A DNA stretch of 64,000 bases from Sphingomonas sp. (GTDB taxonomy: Bacteria; Pseudomonadota; Alphaproteobacteria; Sphingomonadales; Sphingomonadaceae). The DNA lies in the NCBI RefSeq assembly GCF_030145815.1, contig NZ_JAIXHL010000017.1:1-64000 (forward strand), given 5' to 3'. The position numbers and the translations under genes are program-made. The notes beneath the pieces are model-generated. The model did no database searches. It was not told the DNA's origin and was given only the letters and a program-made list of their open reading frames with translations. Shown here in pieces: positions 9,516 through 17,620 of this stretch (positions are counted from its first letter, which is position 1; every line of letters starts with the position of its first letter).

Positions 9516-10208
9516 TTAGTTGGTCACCATCGCCACGCCGGTGCCGTAACCGCCATAGTTGATCGCCTGAACCGCGAACGGACCGGTCCAGATCGGATTG
9601 ACGCGGCAATACAGCGTCACGTTGCCCGACATGTCCTGGCACACCAGGTTGCCGTTCTCGTCGAAGATCTTCAGGCCCAGCGGGGTCGACGAGTCGCGAC
9701 GCACGCCGACGACCAGCGGCTCACCGCCGCGCGCCGTGAAGCGGACGGTCCAGGTGGTGCTGCCCGGGACATACTGGACGGTGCGGATCGCGCCGCCCAC
9801 GACACCCTTCGACGTTTCGGCCTGCGCCGCTTCGACCGCTGCAACGATGTCGGCGTCACCGCCGGCCAGCGTCTTGGCTTCGGCGAACAGATCGGCGGCG
9901 GTGGTCACCTTGGCGGTGCCGGAGCCCTTGCCGGTGCCTTCGATCTTGCCCTTGTCGGTGCCTTCCTTGGTGGTGACCGAATCGACCATCTTGGCCGCAA
10001 CGATCATCGCCCGCGCATCCTTGGCGGTGCGGGCATAGTCGGCGAGCTTGTAGCCCAGCGCGAGCGTGTCCACGGCCTTCGAGCTGTCGGTCGCCGCAGC
10101 TTCCTTCTCGCTCAGGTTCGTGCCCTTCTTGTCCTGCGCGATCGACGGCGAAGCCAGCAAGCTTGCTGCTACCAGTGCCATCGCCATCTTCTTGTTGAGC
10201 GTAACCAT
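9516..10208 (-). CDS. Small secreted protein, member C of the three-paralogue family
   Basis: The product is 230 residues from ATG 10208, chosen because a GAGGAG lies about 9 bases upstream and the signal peptide (MALVAASLLASPSIAQ) then sits normally. It is the closest paralogue of the protein at 8723-9412. It has an N-terminal helical block with DARAMIVAAKMV and a low-complexity Gly/Lys/Thr linker (about residues 95-112). Its C-terminal beta domain carries the cysteine pair (LVCQD, LYCRV) and ends YGTGVAMVTN. It has its own roughly 250-base leader with palindromes and a hairpin after its stop, so it may be transcribed separately and more strongly than the CHAT operon. Function unknown. Confidence 0.75.
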   Translation of the reverse strand: MVTLNKKMAMALVAASLLASPSIAQDKKGTNLSEKEAAATDSSKAVDTLALGYKLADYARTAKDARAMIVAAKMVDSVTTKEGTDKGKIEGTGKGSGTAKVTTAADLFAEAKTLAGGDADIVAAVEAAQAETSKGVVGGAIRTVQYVPGSTTWTVRFTARGGEPLVVGVRRDSSTPLGLKIFDENGNLVCQDMSGNVTLYCRVNPIWTGPFAVQAINYGGYGTGVAMVTN

Positions 10209-10460
10209 TACCTTCGTCTCCTCACTCTCCGGGCCTGCTCCCAAGCCGGCCTCGCGAACTGATCCCTCGATCAGGCAGGTTCGTCTTTAATGTGGCCCCC
10301 GCCCCCGCGACACTAACAGTTTCAGTCTTCGTTTCCATATCAAACTTGGCGCGAAGTCCCTGATTCTTGACGAATCCTGCACGCGACTCCGCCAACTACT
10401 TACGTATTATCCGCGTAACGAAGCTGGACTCGGTAACGCGCGTTACCCAAGATGAGGAAA
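10209..10460 (-). promoter_or_regulatory. Leader/promoter region with clustered TTACG/CGTAA half-sites
   Basis: This gene-free stretch lies upstream of the secreted-protein gene C. It has a perfect 16-bp palindrome GGTAACGCGCGTTACC at 10432-10447. A related pair, TTACG at 10400-10404 and CGTAACG at 10414-10420, gives four similar half-sites in under 50 bases. A smaller dyad CTGATC/GATCAG (10259-10264, 10269-10274) sits nearer the gene. The repeated half-sites look like a transcription-factor array. The adjacent response regulator is a natural candidate, but that is inference. Confidence 0.5.
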
Positions 10461-10483
10461 GGCGCCGGGACTGTCCCGGCGCC
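10461..10483 (-). terminator. Rho-independent-type terminator after the HtrA-A gene
   Basis: A perfect 10-bp GC-rich stem (GGCGCCGGGA, TCCCGGCGCC) with a 3-base loop lies 8 bases past the TGA at 10492-10494. On the minus strand it is followed by TTTCCTC. It separates the two-component/HtrA operon from the CHAT/caspase part of the cluster. Confidence 0.75.
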
Positions 10484-10491
10484 CTGCCTTT

Positions 10492-11916
10492 TCACCGTTC
10501 GAGCTTGAGCTGAATCAGGCTGTTGCCGCGCGCAACGAACAATATTGCGCCGCCGGCAACATTCTGGAAGGCGCGGGCAAGTTCAGCCGCGCTTTGCACT
10601 TGCTCGCCATTCACGCCGACCACGATGTCGCCGACCGCCAGCCCCGACCGCGCCGCCGCCGAACCCGGCTGAACGGTCGCGACGACCGCACCACGCAGCT
10701 GCTCGGGCACCTTGTCGCCCGCATTGACGTCGCGGAACGTCGCACCCAGCGCTGCCAGCCCGGCACCGCCCGTCGTCGGTCGCGTCACCTGCACCGGCCG
10801 CGGCGCTTCGACCGTCACCTGTGCCGTCCCCGTCTGGCCACCCCGGCGATAGCCCAGCGCCACCGTCTTGCCCGGTTCAAGCACGCCAAGGATCGCAGTC
10901 AGATTGCCCGGCCCCTCGATCGCGCGCCCGTCGGCGGAGGTGATGATGTCGCCCGACTTCAGACCCGCGCGCGCTGCGGGGCTATCGGGCGAGACTTCGG
11001 CGACCAGCGCACCGCGCGTCGATCCGCTGCCCGCCGCCTCGGCGGTGACCGGCCCCACGGTCACGCCGATCCGCCCGCGCTTGACGCTGCCGTTGCGGCG
11101 CAGCTGGTCAGCGACCGCCATCGCCATGTTGATCGGCACGGCAAAGGCGATGCCGCTATTGTCGCCCGACTTGGACCAGATCGCGGTGTTGATCCCGATC
11201 AGGCGCCCGCGACTGTCGATCAGCGCACCGCCCGAATTGCCGCTGTTCACCGCCGCATCGGTCTGGATGAAATCCTGCAATCCGTCGCCGATGCCCGTGC
11301 GCCCCAGCCCGGAGATCACGCCCATCGTCAGCGTCTGGTCGAACCCGAACGGATAGCCGATGGCAAAGGCTAGGTCGCCGACCTCGATCCTGCCGCTGTC
11401 GCCGACCTCGATCGCGCGCAGCCCGGTCGCCTTGATGCGCAGCAACGCGATGTCGGTCTGCGGATCGCGTCCGACCACCTCGGCATCGACGACGCGGCCG
11501 TCATAGAGCTGGACCTTGAACGCCGTACCCTTCTCGACAACGTGATTGTTCGACAGGATCTCGCCACGCGCGGCATCGATGATCACGCCCGATCCGCTGC
11601 CGATCGGCTGCGGCGCGCCCTGCGGTGCTTGGCCCTGCGGACCCGCCTGTGCCGAGGTCGTCTGACCGCAGAACGGGTCGTCTTGTCCTTCGCGCGACGC
11701 GGTGCGCTCGCCCTCCGCCTGCTTGTGGCCCAGCACGATCACCTTGACCACACTCGGCGCGACCGCCTTCAAATCGCGCGCATAGCTATAGACGCCGCGC
11801 TCATTGTCATAAGGCGCGGTCTGGGCCGCGGCGGGCACGATCGCGGGCGGCGTCGCCAGCATTGCGACGGCGGCAACCCCGGCAAGCAGCCGCCCATGAA
11901 AACTAGACCTCATCAT
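10492..11916 (-). CDS. HtrA/DegP-type periplasmic serine protease (HtrA-A)
   Basis: This 474-residue Do-family protease has a signal peptide (about 1-31, ending PAAAQ). Its trypsin-like domain has the full triad: H125 in SNNHVVE, D155 in QTDIAL and S228 in NSGNSGGAL. Two PDZ domains follow at about 280-370 and 385-470 (SPAARAGLKSGDIITS; SAAARSGLAVGDIVVG). A Gln/Pro/Gly-rich loop with a lone cysteine (about 72-106) sits ahead of the catalytic His, where DegP has its LA loop. Family members degrade or refold damaged envelope proteins. Its start overlaps the end of the histidine kinase gene by 14 bases, so the kinase and this protease are translationally coupled. It ends at a terminator. Confidence 0.9.
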   Translation of the reverse strand: MMRSSFHGRLLAGVAAVAMLATPPAIVPAAAQTAPYDNERGVYSYARDLKAVAPSVVKVIVLGHKQAEGERTASREGQDDPFCGQTTSAQAGPQGQAPQGAPQPIGSGSGVIIDAARGEILSNNHVVEKGTAFKVQLYDGRVVDAEVVGRDPQTDIALLRIKATGLRAIEVGDSGRIEVGDLAFAIGYPFGFDQTLTMGVISGLGRTGIGDGLQDFIQTDAAVNSGNSGGALIDSRGRLIGINTAIWSKSGDNSGIAFAVPINMAMAVADQLRRNGSVKRGRIGVTVGPVTAEAAGSGSTRGALVAEVSPDSPAARAGLKSGDIITSADGRAIEGPGNLTAILGVLEPGKTVALGYRRGGQTGTAQVTVEAPRPVQVTRPTTGGAGLAALGATFRDVNAGDKVPEQLRGAVVATVQPGSAAARSGLAVGDIVVGVNGEQVQSAAELARAFQNVAGGAILFVARGNSLIQLKLER

Positions 11917-13321
11917 GTCCCCTTTCCCTCTGGTTCTGATTTACGTCGTCCTGCGCGGGCAGCGTGATTTCGATTCGAAATCCGCCCGCGCGATTGAATG
12001 CCTGAACATTGCCGCCCGCGCGCAGCGCGACAGTGCGGACAAAGGCGAGCCCCAGCCCATGGCTGTCCACCCCGCCACTCGAATAGCCCGGCTCGAAAAT
12101 GCGCTCGACCTTGCCGGGGTCGATGCCCGGCCCGTCATTGTCGACCGCGACGCTCACCGTGTCGCCGGAGCGCGTGACGGCGCAGCGGATCGTCGATTCG
12201 GGCGTGGCGAACTTGACCGCATTGCCCAGGATGTTCTCGACCATCCGGTCGAACAAGTCGCCCGCGATCCGCACCCGCGCATCGACCGCCTCCAGCGCGA
12301 ACTCCAGATCCTTGTCGTCGCCCAGATAGACAAACATGTCGTCGATCAGCTGGCGGATGCGCGCGCCGGGGTCGACGCTGTCCGCCTCGTGCCGCCGCGA
12401 CACTTCCGCGTCGATAATGCCGAGCAGCATCCGGCAGCGTTTGTCCATCGTCACCAGCTTGGCGTCCGCATCGGCGATCAGCGGCTCATCCGGCACCTTC
12501 ACCGCCAGCGCCTCGAGGTGCTTGCGCGCCACCATCACCGGTCCGCGCAGGTCGTGCGCGACGTGGCGGTGGAGCCGTCTGAGGCCGCCGATCATGTCTT
12601 CGGACCGGGCCAGCAGCGCATTGAGATGCTGGGCGAGCAGGCGGAACTCAGGCTGACCGTCATCGACCGGCGCGCGCTCAGCAAAGCCGGTGCGGTCGGC
12701 CCGGTCGAGCAGCGCGTTGAACGCATCGAGCCGCGACCGCCATCCGCGCATCAACGCCCAGGCAAGCAGCCCGGCGAGCAGCAGGAAGGCCAGACCCACG
12801 CCCGCCGCCAGCAGGTACGCACGCGTCACCAGCCGCGGATCGGGGCTGAAGATGCGCGCACTCAAGAACGACCGCCCCTCGCCCAGATCGACCACCGTCC
12901 CGACTGCGGTCGCATCCGCGCGCTGGCATGCGGTCCCCGCCGGAACGCGCAGCCGCACCTCGCCCTGACCCGTCGGCCAGGCGAGCTTCGGCGTTCCCGT
13001 CAGCGCCCCGTCCGCGCCGCGATACAGAAACAGCGCCCGCGCCCGCTCGCCGCTGTCGCACCGCCCGCCATCGGTCGCCTCAGTCGCCCGCGCTGCGACC
13101 ATCGTCAGCACTTCGGCATCGCGCTCTTCGGCGGACAGGCCGGGCGCCAAGCTGTCGATCTTGCTCGACAGCACCGCCGCATCGGCCTGCGCGCGCACCA
13201 TCGCCACCTCACGCGCGTTCATCGACACCATCTGCAACAGGCCGAGCGTCAATCCGACCAGCGCCACGGCGGCGAGTGCGCCGATGACAAGGGTGGTGCG
13301 GAGGGGGAGCCAGCGGAGCAT
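11903..13321 (-). CDS. Two-component sensor histidine kinase
   Basis: The 472-residue kinase has two transmembrane helices (about 10-31 and 168-190). They flank a periplasmic sensor of about 135 residues with two cysteines (C88, C132). A HAMP-like linker follows, then the dimerisation helix with H256 in HVAHDLRGPV. The ATPase part shows an N box (ENILGNAVKFA), G1 (DNDGPGIDPG) and G2 (HGLGLAFV). Its gene sits between the response regulator (146 bases upstream, across an inverted repeat) and HtrA-A, which it overlaps. It probably senses envelope state and signals to the regulator at 13467-14291. The ligand is not predictable from sequence. Confidence 0.88.
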   Translation of the reverse strand: MLRWLPLRTTLVIGALAAVALVGLTLGLLQMVSMNAREVAMVRAQADAAVLSSKIDSLAPGLSAEERDAEVLTMVAARATEATDGGRCDSGERARALFLYRGADGALTGTPKLAWPTGQGEVRLRVPAGTACQRADATAVGTVVDLGEGRSFLSARIFSPDPRLVTRAYLLAAGVGLAFLLLAGLLAWALMRGWRSRLDAFNALLDRADRTGFAERAPVDDGQPEFRLLAQHLNALLARSEDMIGGLRRLHRHVAHDLRGPVMVARKHLEALAVKVPDEPLIADADAKLVTMDKRCRMLLGIIDAEVSRRHEADSVDPGARIRQLIDDMFVYLGDDKDLEFALEAVDARVRIAGDLFDRMVENILGNAVKFATPESTIRCAVTRSGDTVSVAVDNDGPGIDPGKVERIFEPGYSSGGVDSHGLGLAFVRTVALRAGGNVQAFNRAGGFRIEITLPAQDDVNQNQRERGHDEV

Positions 13322-13335
13322 TAACGCAATACCTC

Positions 13336-13439
13336 GTCACCCCCGCGAAAGCGGGGGCCCATCTCCCGGACCGTCCACCTCCGCACCGGTGCAGTTGCCG
13401 CCCCGGCAGGAGATGGGCCCCCGCCTTCGCGGGGGTGAC
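13336..13439. repeat. REP-like long inverted repeat between regulator and kinase genes
   Basis: Two 31-base arms (13336-13366 and 13409-13439), each containing its own small GC-rich hairpin, are reverse complements with one mismatch. They are separated by 42 bases. Each arm reads GTCACCCCCGCG at its outer end and ATCTCC at its inner end. This form is typical of chromosomal REP/MITE-like elements in sphingomonads. In the transcript it would fold into a very stable structure and could lower downstream kinase expression relative to the regulator. Only one copy is in this window. Confidence 0.8.
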
Positions 13440-13466
13440 GGAAGTGGTTTCGAGGCACCGGAACGC

Positions 13467-14291
13467 TCAGCGACCACCCTCCATGCCGGCCAGGTTGCGC
13501 AACGCGAACCCCTGTGCCCAGATGTTGGTCACCAGCGGATGGAAATCGTCCGGAATATCCGGGCATTGCCGCTTCAGCGATTTCCGCAACCGCTTGATCG
13601 CCTGATCAACCGTGTTGGCAAACTCCTCGGGGAAGTGGCTCCACCCCTTGCCGATCCAGCAACGGTCCCACAGCATCGACTGGCTGAGCGGGTTGCCGCG
13701 CTCCTTGTACAGCTCGACCAGGATGTCCGCCTCGCGGCTGGTCAGCTGCAGCAGCCGCCCGTTACAGCGCACATCCTTCGTATCGGCATCCACCTCCAGC
13801 GGCGCACAGGTCCAGCCCTTGCTGCGCATCGTCGGCTTGCGCCGGCGCAGTTGCGCGGCAACGCGCGCGACCAGTTCCTCGCTCGTCGCGGGCTTGGGCA
13901 CATAATCGTCCGCCCCGCGCGCGATCAGCCCGTGGATCCGCTGATCCTCACCGCCCAGCAGCGAATAGACGAGCGCCGGCACATCCGGATCGGTCTTGAG
14001 GCCATTGGCGCGACGGCGTACGCGATCAAGCACCTCCAGCCCCTCAATCCCCGGATTGATCCGGTCGAGCACCAGCACGTCATAGGCCTCGGCCTCCAGC
14101 GCCTCGAGCGCAGCATCGCCGGTCTCGAACAGGTCGACGCGCTCGCACCCCGCCGCTTCCAGCGCCGCCTTCATCTCCGGGCCGATCTCATCCTCCAGGA
14201 TCAGCGCGCGGCATCCGGCAAAGGTGTCGGCGATATTCTGCGCCGCCTCGGCATCCAGCTTCAACAGGTTCATTGTCATCATCTCCGTCAT
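13467..14291 (-). CDS. OmpR-type response regulator
   Basis: This 274-residue protein has a receiver domain (about 26-148) and a winged-helix DNA-binding domain (about 160-265, with LTSREADILVELYKERG). The acidic pair E33/D34 is followed by the phosphoacceptor D76 (VLVLDRINPG) and K133 (VPKPATS). The switch residue is a serine (VYSLLGGED) where threonine is common. The ATG at 14291 overlaps the upstream HtrA-B stop as ATGA. A second in-frame ATG 18 bases on is possible. With the kinase downstream it forms a two-component pair inside a protease operon, so those protease genes and perhaps the CHAT/caspase genes are likely targets. Confidence 0.88.
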   Translation of the reverse strand: MTEMMTMNLLKLDAEAAQNIADTFAGCRALILEDEIGPEMKAALEAAGCERVDLFETGDAALEALEAEAYDVLVLDRINPGIEGLEVLDRVRRRANGLKTDPDVPALVYSLLGGEDQRIHGLIARGADDYVPKPATSEELVARVAAQLRRRKPTMRSKGWTCAPLEVDADTKDVRCNGRLLQLTSREADILVELYKERGNPLSQSMLWDRCWIGKGWSHFPEEFANTVDQAIKRLRKSLKRQCPDIPDDFHPLVTNIWAQGFALRNLAGMEGGR

Positions 14292-15712
14292 AGCGGCCCC
14301 CGCGGAAAGCGGCGCGGCACGCCGGGACGCCGCGCCTTGGCGGCCTCTGCAGTCAGTGGCAGCGCGACATGCAGCGTCCCCTGCCCCGCGCGCTGGATGC
14401 GCAGCACGGCGACATCGCGCTTCGACGCCTTGATCGCGGCCATCGCCGCCACTGCATCGCGCGGCGCAACGCCGTCGATCGCGAGCAGTTCGTCGCCTTC
14501 ATACAATCCGTACATCTGGCCGATCGACGCCTCGTCGACCTTGCCGACCAGCACGCGCCCGCCATCACCACGCAGCGCGAAGCCAAGATTGTAGCTCCCA
14601 CCGGCCGTGCCGCTCATGTCCATCGCCAGCGCCGCGACCTTGCCGCGCTCGCCCGCCAGATCGTCATCGGCCTCCAGCGCGACGGCCAGCGACACCGGCT
14701 TGCCGTCGCGAACGATCTCCACCTTGACCTTGTCGCCCGGCTTGCTGTCGATCAGCGCCATCGACAGGTCGCGCACGACCTCCAGCTTGCGCCCCTCGAC
14801 GCTCAGCAGCAGGTCGCCGATCTTGAGGCCGCTGCGCGCCGCCGCGCCGTCGGTCGATACCGCGTCGATGATCAGACCGGTCTTGCCCGGTGCACCCAGC
14901 GCTTCGGCCATGCCGGCGTCCGCGCTGCTCGCGGTGACGCCCAGACGGCCACGCACCACCTTGCCATCCGCCACCAGCTGGGCCGCGATCTTCGCCACCA
15001 GTTCAGACGGAATCGCAAGGCCGATTCCAATGTCGAAGATGGTCTCCGGCGGCGTCGCCGTATTGATCCCGATCACTTCCCCCTCCTCGGTGATCAGCGG
15101 CCCCCCGCTATTCCCAGGATTGAGCGCCGCGTCATGCTGGATGAAGTTCACCGGCCATGCGACGTCATAGGCGCGGTCATAACCACTTATGATCCCGGAA
15201 GTAACCGAGAAACGGTTGCCCAGCGGATTGCCCAGCGCAAAGACCTTGGCCCCCAGCGGCAAGCGCGATGACTTCGCCAATTTGAGTATGGGCAGGGGCT
15301 GTTCTGCGTCGATCTTGACCACGGCGAGATCGGTGCGCCCGTCGCGTCCGATCACCTTGCCCGTGTAGCGCTTGCCATTGGCAAAGGTGACTTCAACCGT
15401 ATCGAGTTTTGCCACGACATGCGCGTTGGTCAGGATGATGCCGGATTCGTGGATGACGAAGCCCGACCCGCCCGCCGCCTCGGTATCGCCATTCTGCTTG
15501 CGCGCCGCCGCATCCTGCGGGCTGATCGCGACCACCGCCCGCATGGCGCGTTCGATTGCGGTTTCCGATTGGGTGGTCGCCGCGACCTTGGGCTGATCGG
15601 GCATCGCCGCAGCCCGCGCGGTGCTCGGCAGTGCCAAGCCCAGGCAGAGCGCGGCGCCGAGAAACCAGCCGAGCGTGCGGCGGGTCAGGTTCACGGATGG
15701 ATTGGGGTTCAT
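14288..15712 (-). CDS. HtrA-like exported serine protease (HtrA-B)
   Basis: The 474-residue protein starts with a twin-arginine-like or long signal segment (LTRRTLGWFLGAALCLGLAL, cleaved near ARA). The trypsin-like domain keeps the triad H98 (TNAHVV), D128 (GRTDLAV) and S202 (NPGNSGGPL). A PDZ domain lies at about 265-345 (AAARSGLKIGDLLLSVEG). A second, more divergent PDZ-like domain at about 360-450 contains MYGLYEGDELLAIDGVAP. It differs from HtrA-A in sequence and signal type, so it is probably not a recent duplicate. Its stop overlaps the response regulator start. A dyad 14-43 bases upstream of its ATG may be its operator. Confidence 0.87.
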   Translation of the reverse strand: MNPNPSVNLTRRTLGWFLGAALCLGLALPSTARAAAMPDQPKVAATTQSETAIERAMRAVVAISPQDAAARKQNGDTEAAGGSGFVIHESGIILTNAHVVAKLDTVEVTFANGKRYTGKVIGRDGRTDLAVVKIDAEQPLPILKLAKSSRLPLGAKVFALGNPLGNRFSVTSGIISGYDRAYDVAWPVNFIQHDAALNPGNSGGPLITEEGEVIGINTATPPETIFDIGIGLAIPSELVAKIAAQLVADGKVVRGRLGVTASSADAGMAEALGAPGKTGLIIDAVSTDGAAARSGLKIGDLLLSVEGRKLEVVRDLSMALIDSKPGDKVKVEIVRDGKPVSLAVALEADDDLAGERGKVAALAMDMSGTAGGSYNLGFALRGDGGRVLVGKVDEASIGQMYGLYEGDELLAIDGVAPRDAVAAMAAIKASKRDVAVLRIQRAGQGTLHVALPLTAEAAKARRPGVPRRFPRGPL

Positions 15713-15725
15713 GGAAGTTCCGGAT

Positions 15726-15755
15726 ACTGACTTCAGACACCCGGTTTCTGTCAGT
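15726..15755 (-). promoter_or_regulatory. Dyad upstream of the HtrA-B operon
   Basis: An interrupted inverted repeat (ACTGAC at 15726-15731 and GTCAGT at 15750-15755, with CAGA/TCTG inside it) lies just upstream of the HtrA-B start. It is well placed for an operator or activator site of the two-component/protease operon, possibly autoregulation by the regulator at 13467. No matching second copy was found by eye. Confidence 0.4.
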
Positions 15756-15797
15756 TCGTTCAGGTGAAAGCGACGGTCAGGATCAGACGGATGCGGG

Positions 15798-17480
15798 TCA
15801 GCGAGCGGGTTGCGCGAGACTCCAGGCGGCGCGGACCTGGTCGCGGAAGATCACAGTGTAGCCATTCAGCTCCTCAAGCGCGGACGCATCGAAACTCGAC
15901 GCTTTTCCCGCGCGCGCCAGCACCTGCCGCCCAGCTTCGCGCAGCAGGGTGCGGGCGAGCGGCGCGCCACCCGGGTCACGGAGCAGGAAGCGACCATGGC
16001 TCCAGCTTAGATTAATCCGCTGCGGATGGTCGCTGCGAAATGCGTCGCGCGCCGCCGACTCTGCCCGGCCATACCAGAGCCCCGCGCTTGCCTCGTCCCC
16101 CGCCTGCGCACGCAGCTGCGCCATGCTGGTCGCAGTCAGGGTCCGCAGCTGCGCGCCCTGCGGGCCAAGCGCGGTTGCTTCGGCATAACTGGCCTCCAGT
16201 AGCGTCTGCGCCTCGCCCGACTTGCCCGCCCGCGCGAGACTTGAGGCAAGATTGTTACGGATCAGGACTGTGCGGAAATGCCCCCGACCCAATTTGCTTT
16301 CGGCCAGCGCGAGCGCCTGTCGCTGGATCGGTTCGGCCTGTTCGAACGCACGCACGCGGGTCAGCACGCTTGCCATGTTATTGAGCATCGTGACCAGCTC
16401 ATCGGCATTGCCGCCGCCGGATGCCTGCCACACCGCGATCGCGCGGTTGAACATCCACGCGCCATCCTCATAGCGGCCTGCCTCGACCAGCGCCTGACCC
16501 AGATTCGAATAGGCAAGTCCGGTAAAGTTGCTCGTCTCGCCGAAATAGCGCAGCCGGATCGTCAGCGCCTCGCGCAACACCGTTTCGGCTTCACGCAGGT
16601 CGCCCGCGCGCATCGCCGCCATCCCGAGCAAGGTCAGACTGTCCGCCACCAGCGGCCCTGCCTGCTGCGCGCGCCGGATCGCCAAGGTTTCGCGGACGAT
16701 GGCGACCGCCTCTTCCGACCGGTTCTGCTCGTCGAGGCACCAGGCGAGCGTTTCGCGCACGGCGATCGCTTGCGGATGAGCGACACCGGCCAGTGCGACC
16801 AGCCGATCGGCCCCGATGCGCAGGCTTTCCTCTGCTTCCCGCAGCCGCCCCAACCCCATCAGCGCCTTGCCGTGCATCAGGCGAAAGAAGGCACCATCCG
16901 CAGTGTCGCCCGCCAGTTGCACCGCGCGCTCCGCAAGCGGTAACGCCTCGGAGAACCGGGCCAGCGCCACGAGGTTATTCGCGCGCCGCGCCACATAGGC
17001 AGCAAGGTCCGCGCGATCCGCATCGCTTGCAAACACCGCCTCAGCACCTTCCAGCGCCACGACGAAGGACGGCTCGGCCGCAACATGTTGGCCCTGCCGC
17101 TCAAGCACCAGCCCCAGCACCAGCTGGGCGACCATCAGATAGACCTGCCGCTCCTCTCCGGAAAAACTCTCGGCGATGGCCACCGCCCGTCGCGCGACCG
17201 GCACCGCTTCGATCGACTGCCCGGCCTCGCTCACTGCGCTCGCAAAATTGACGACAAGGATAACGCAGGGCTGCTGCGCCTTGGGCGGCGCTCCCGCACC
17301 CCCAGCAGCCGTGATGCACGCCTTCACCTCAGGTTCGATCAGCGCGAGCGCCTTGGGCGCATCGCCCGCATCACGCGCAGCCTCGAATGCGGGGCTGGCC
17401 TGAAGCACCTCGACAACCTCCGGAGCAGCGTCCTGGGCGGTCAACACAGTGGCGGCGAGCGCAAGCGGGTAGAGCATCAT
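15798..17480 (-). CDS. Exported TPR-repeat protein at the head of the protease cluster
   Basis: The protein is about 560 residues. The start is one of two adjacent ATGs (17480 or 17477) behind GAGGGGG; a hydrophobic segment (LYPLALAATVLTAQ) gives a probable signal peptide. It has roughly nine tetratricopeptide repeats (for example AYSNLGQALVEAGRYEDGAW and IRNNLASSLARAGKSGEAQT). Its end, IFRDQVRAAWSLAQPAR, matches that of the TPR protein beside the CHAT gene (VFEARVRIAWKLSKR), so the two are paralogues. It lies 85 bases upstream of HtrA-B and divergent from hppD. It is probably a periplasmic scaffold for the protease system; no enzymatic motif is visible. Confidence 0.8.
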   Translation of the reverse strand: MMLYPLALAATVLTAQDAAPEVVEVLQASPAFEAARDAGDAPKALALIEPEVKACITAAGGAGAPPKAQQPCVILVVNFASAVSEAGQSIEAVPVARRAVAIAESFSGEERQVYLMVAQLVLGLVLERQGQHVAAEPSFVVALEGAEAVFASDADRADLAAYVARRANNLVALARFSEALPLAERAVQLAGDTADGAFFRLMHGKALMGLGRLREAEESLRIGADRLVALAGVAHPQAIAVRETLAWCLDEQNRSEEAVAIVRETLAIRRAQQAGPLVADSLTLLGMAAMRAGDLREAETVLREALTIRLRYFGETSNFTGLAYSNLGQALVEAGRYEDGAWMFNRAIAVWQASGGGNADELVTMLNNMASVLTRVRAFEQAEPIQRQALALAESKLGRGHFRTVLIRNNLASSLARAGKSGEAQTLLEASYAEATALGPQGAQLRTLTATSMAQLRAQAGDEASAGLWYGRAESAARDAFRSDHPQRINLSWSHGRFLLRDPGGAPLARTLLREAGRQVLARAGKASSFDASALEELNGYTVIFRDQVRAAWSLAQPAR

Positions 17481-17563
17481 ATCCCCCTCGCAACGAGCCT
17501 CCTCCTCCTGGCCGCTCAATGCAAGGTACAAGCGCGAGGCCGCCCCGCGCAATTTAGTATCAT

Positions 17564-17602
17564 TTGACACCAAATGGCCGTCAGGTGTAAAGCCAGTGTC
17601 AA
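17564..17602 (+). promoter_or_regulatory. hppD promoter with inverted repeat
   Basis: TTGACA at 17564-17569 and TGTAAA at 17586-17591 (16-base spacer) form a plausible housekeeping promoter. The -35 lies in TTGACAC (17564-17570), whose exact reverse complement GTGTCAA is at 17596-17602, 32 bases apart centre to centre. GGTGTAA at 17584-17590 is a third related half-site. This layout suggests repression of hppD by a dimeric regulator. An SD (GGAGG) precedes the ATG at 17621. Confidence 0.5.
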
Positions 17603-17620
17603 CTTACGGAGGCTGCGCGT

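Noticed and set aside
13381..13392. ACCGGT core inside the REP-like repeat as a LacI operator
   Set aside because: The flanks do not match TGACACCGGTnTCA and the site is not near a pectin gene; the short core occurs often by chance in this GC-rich DNA.
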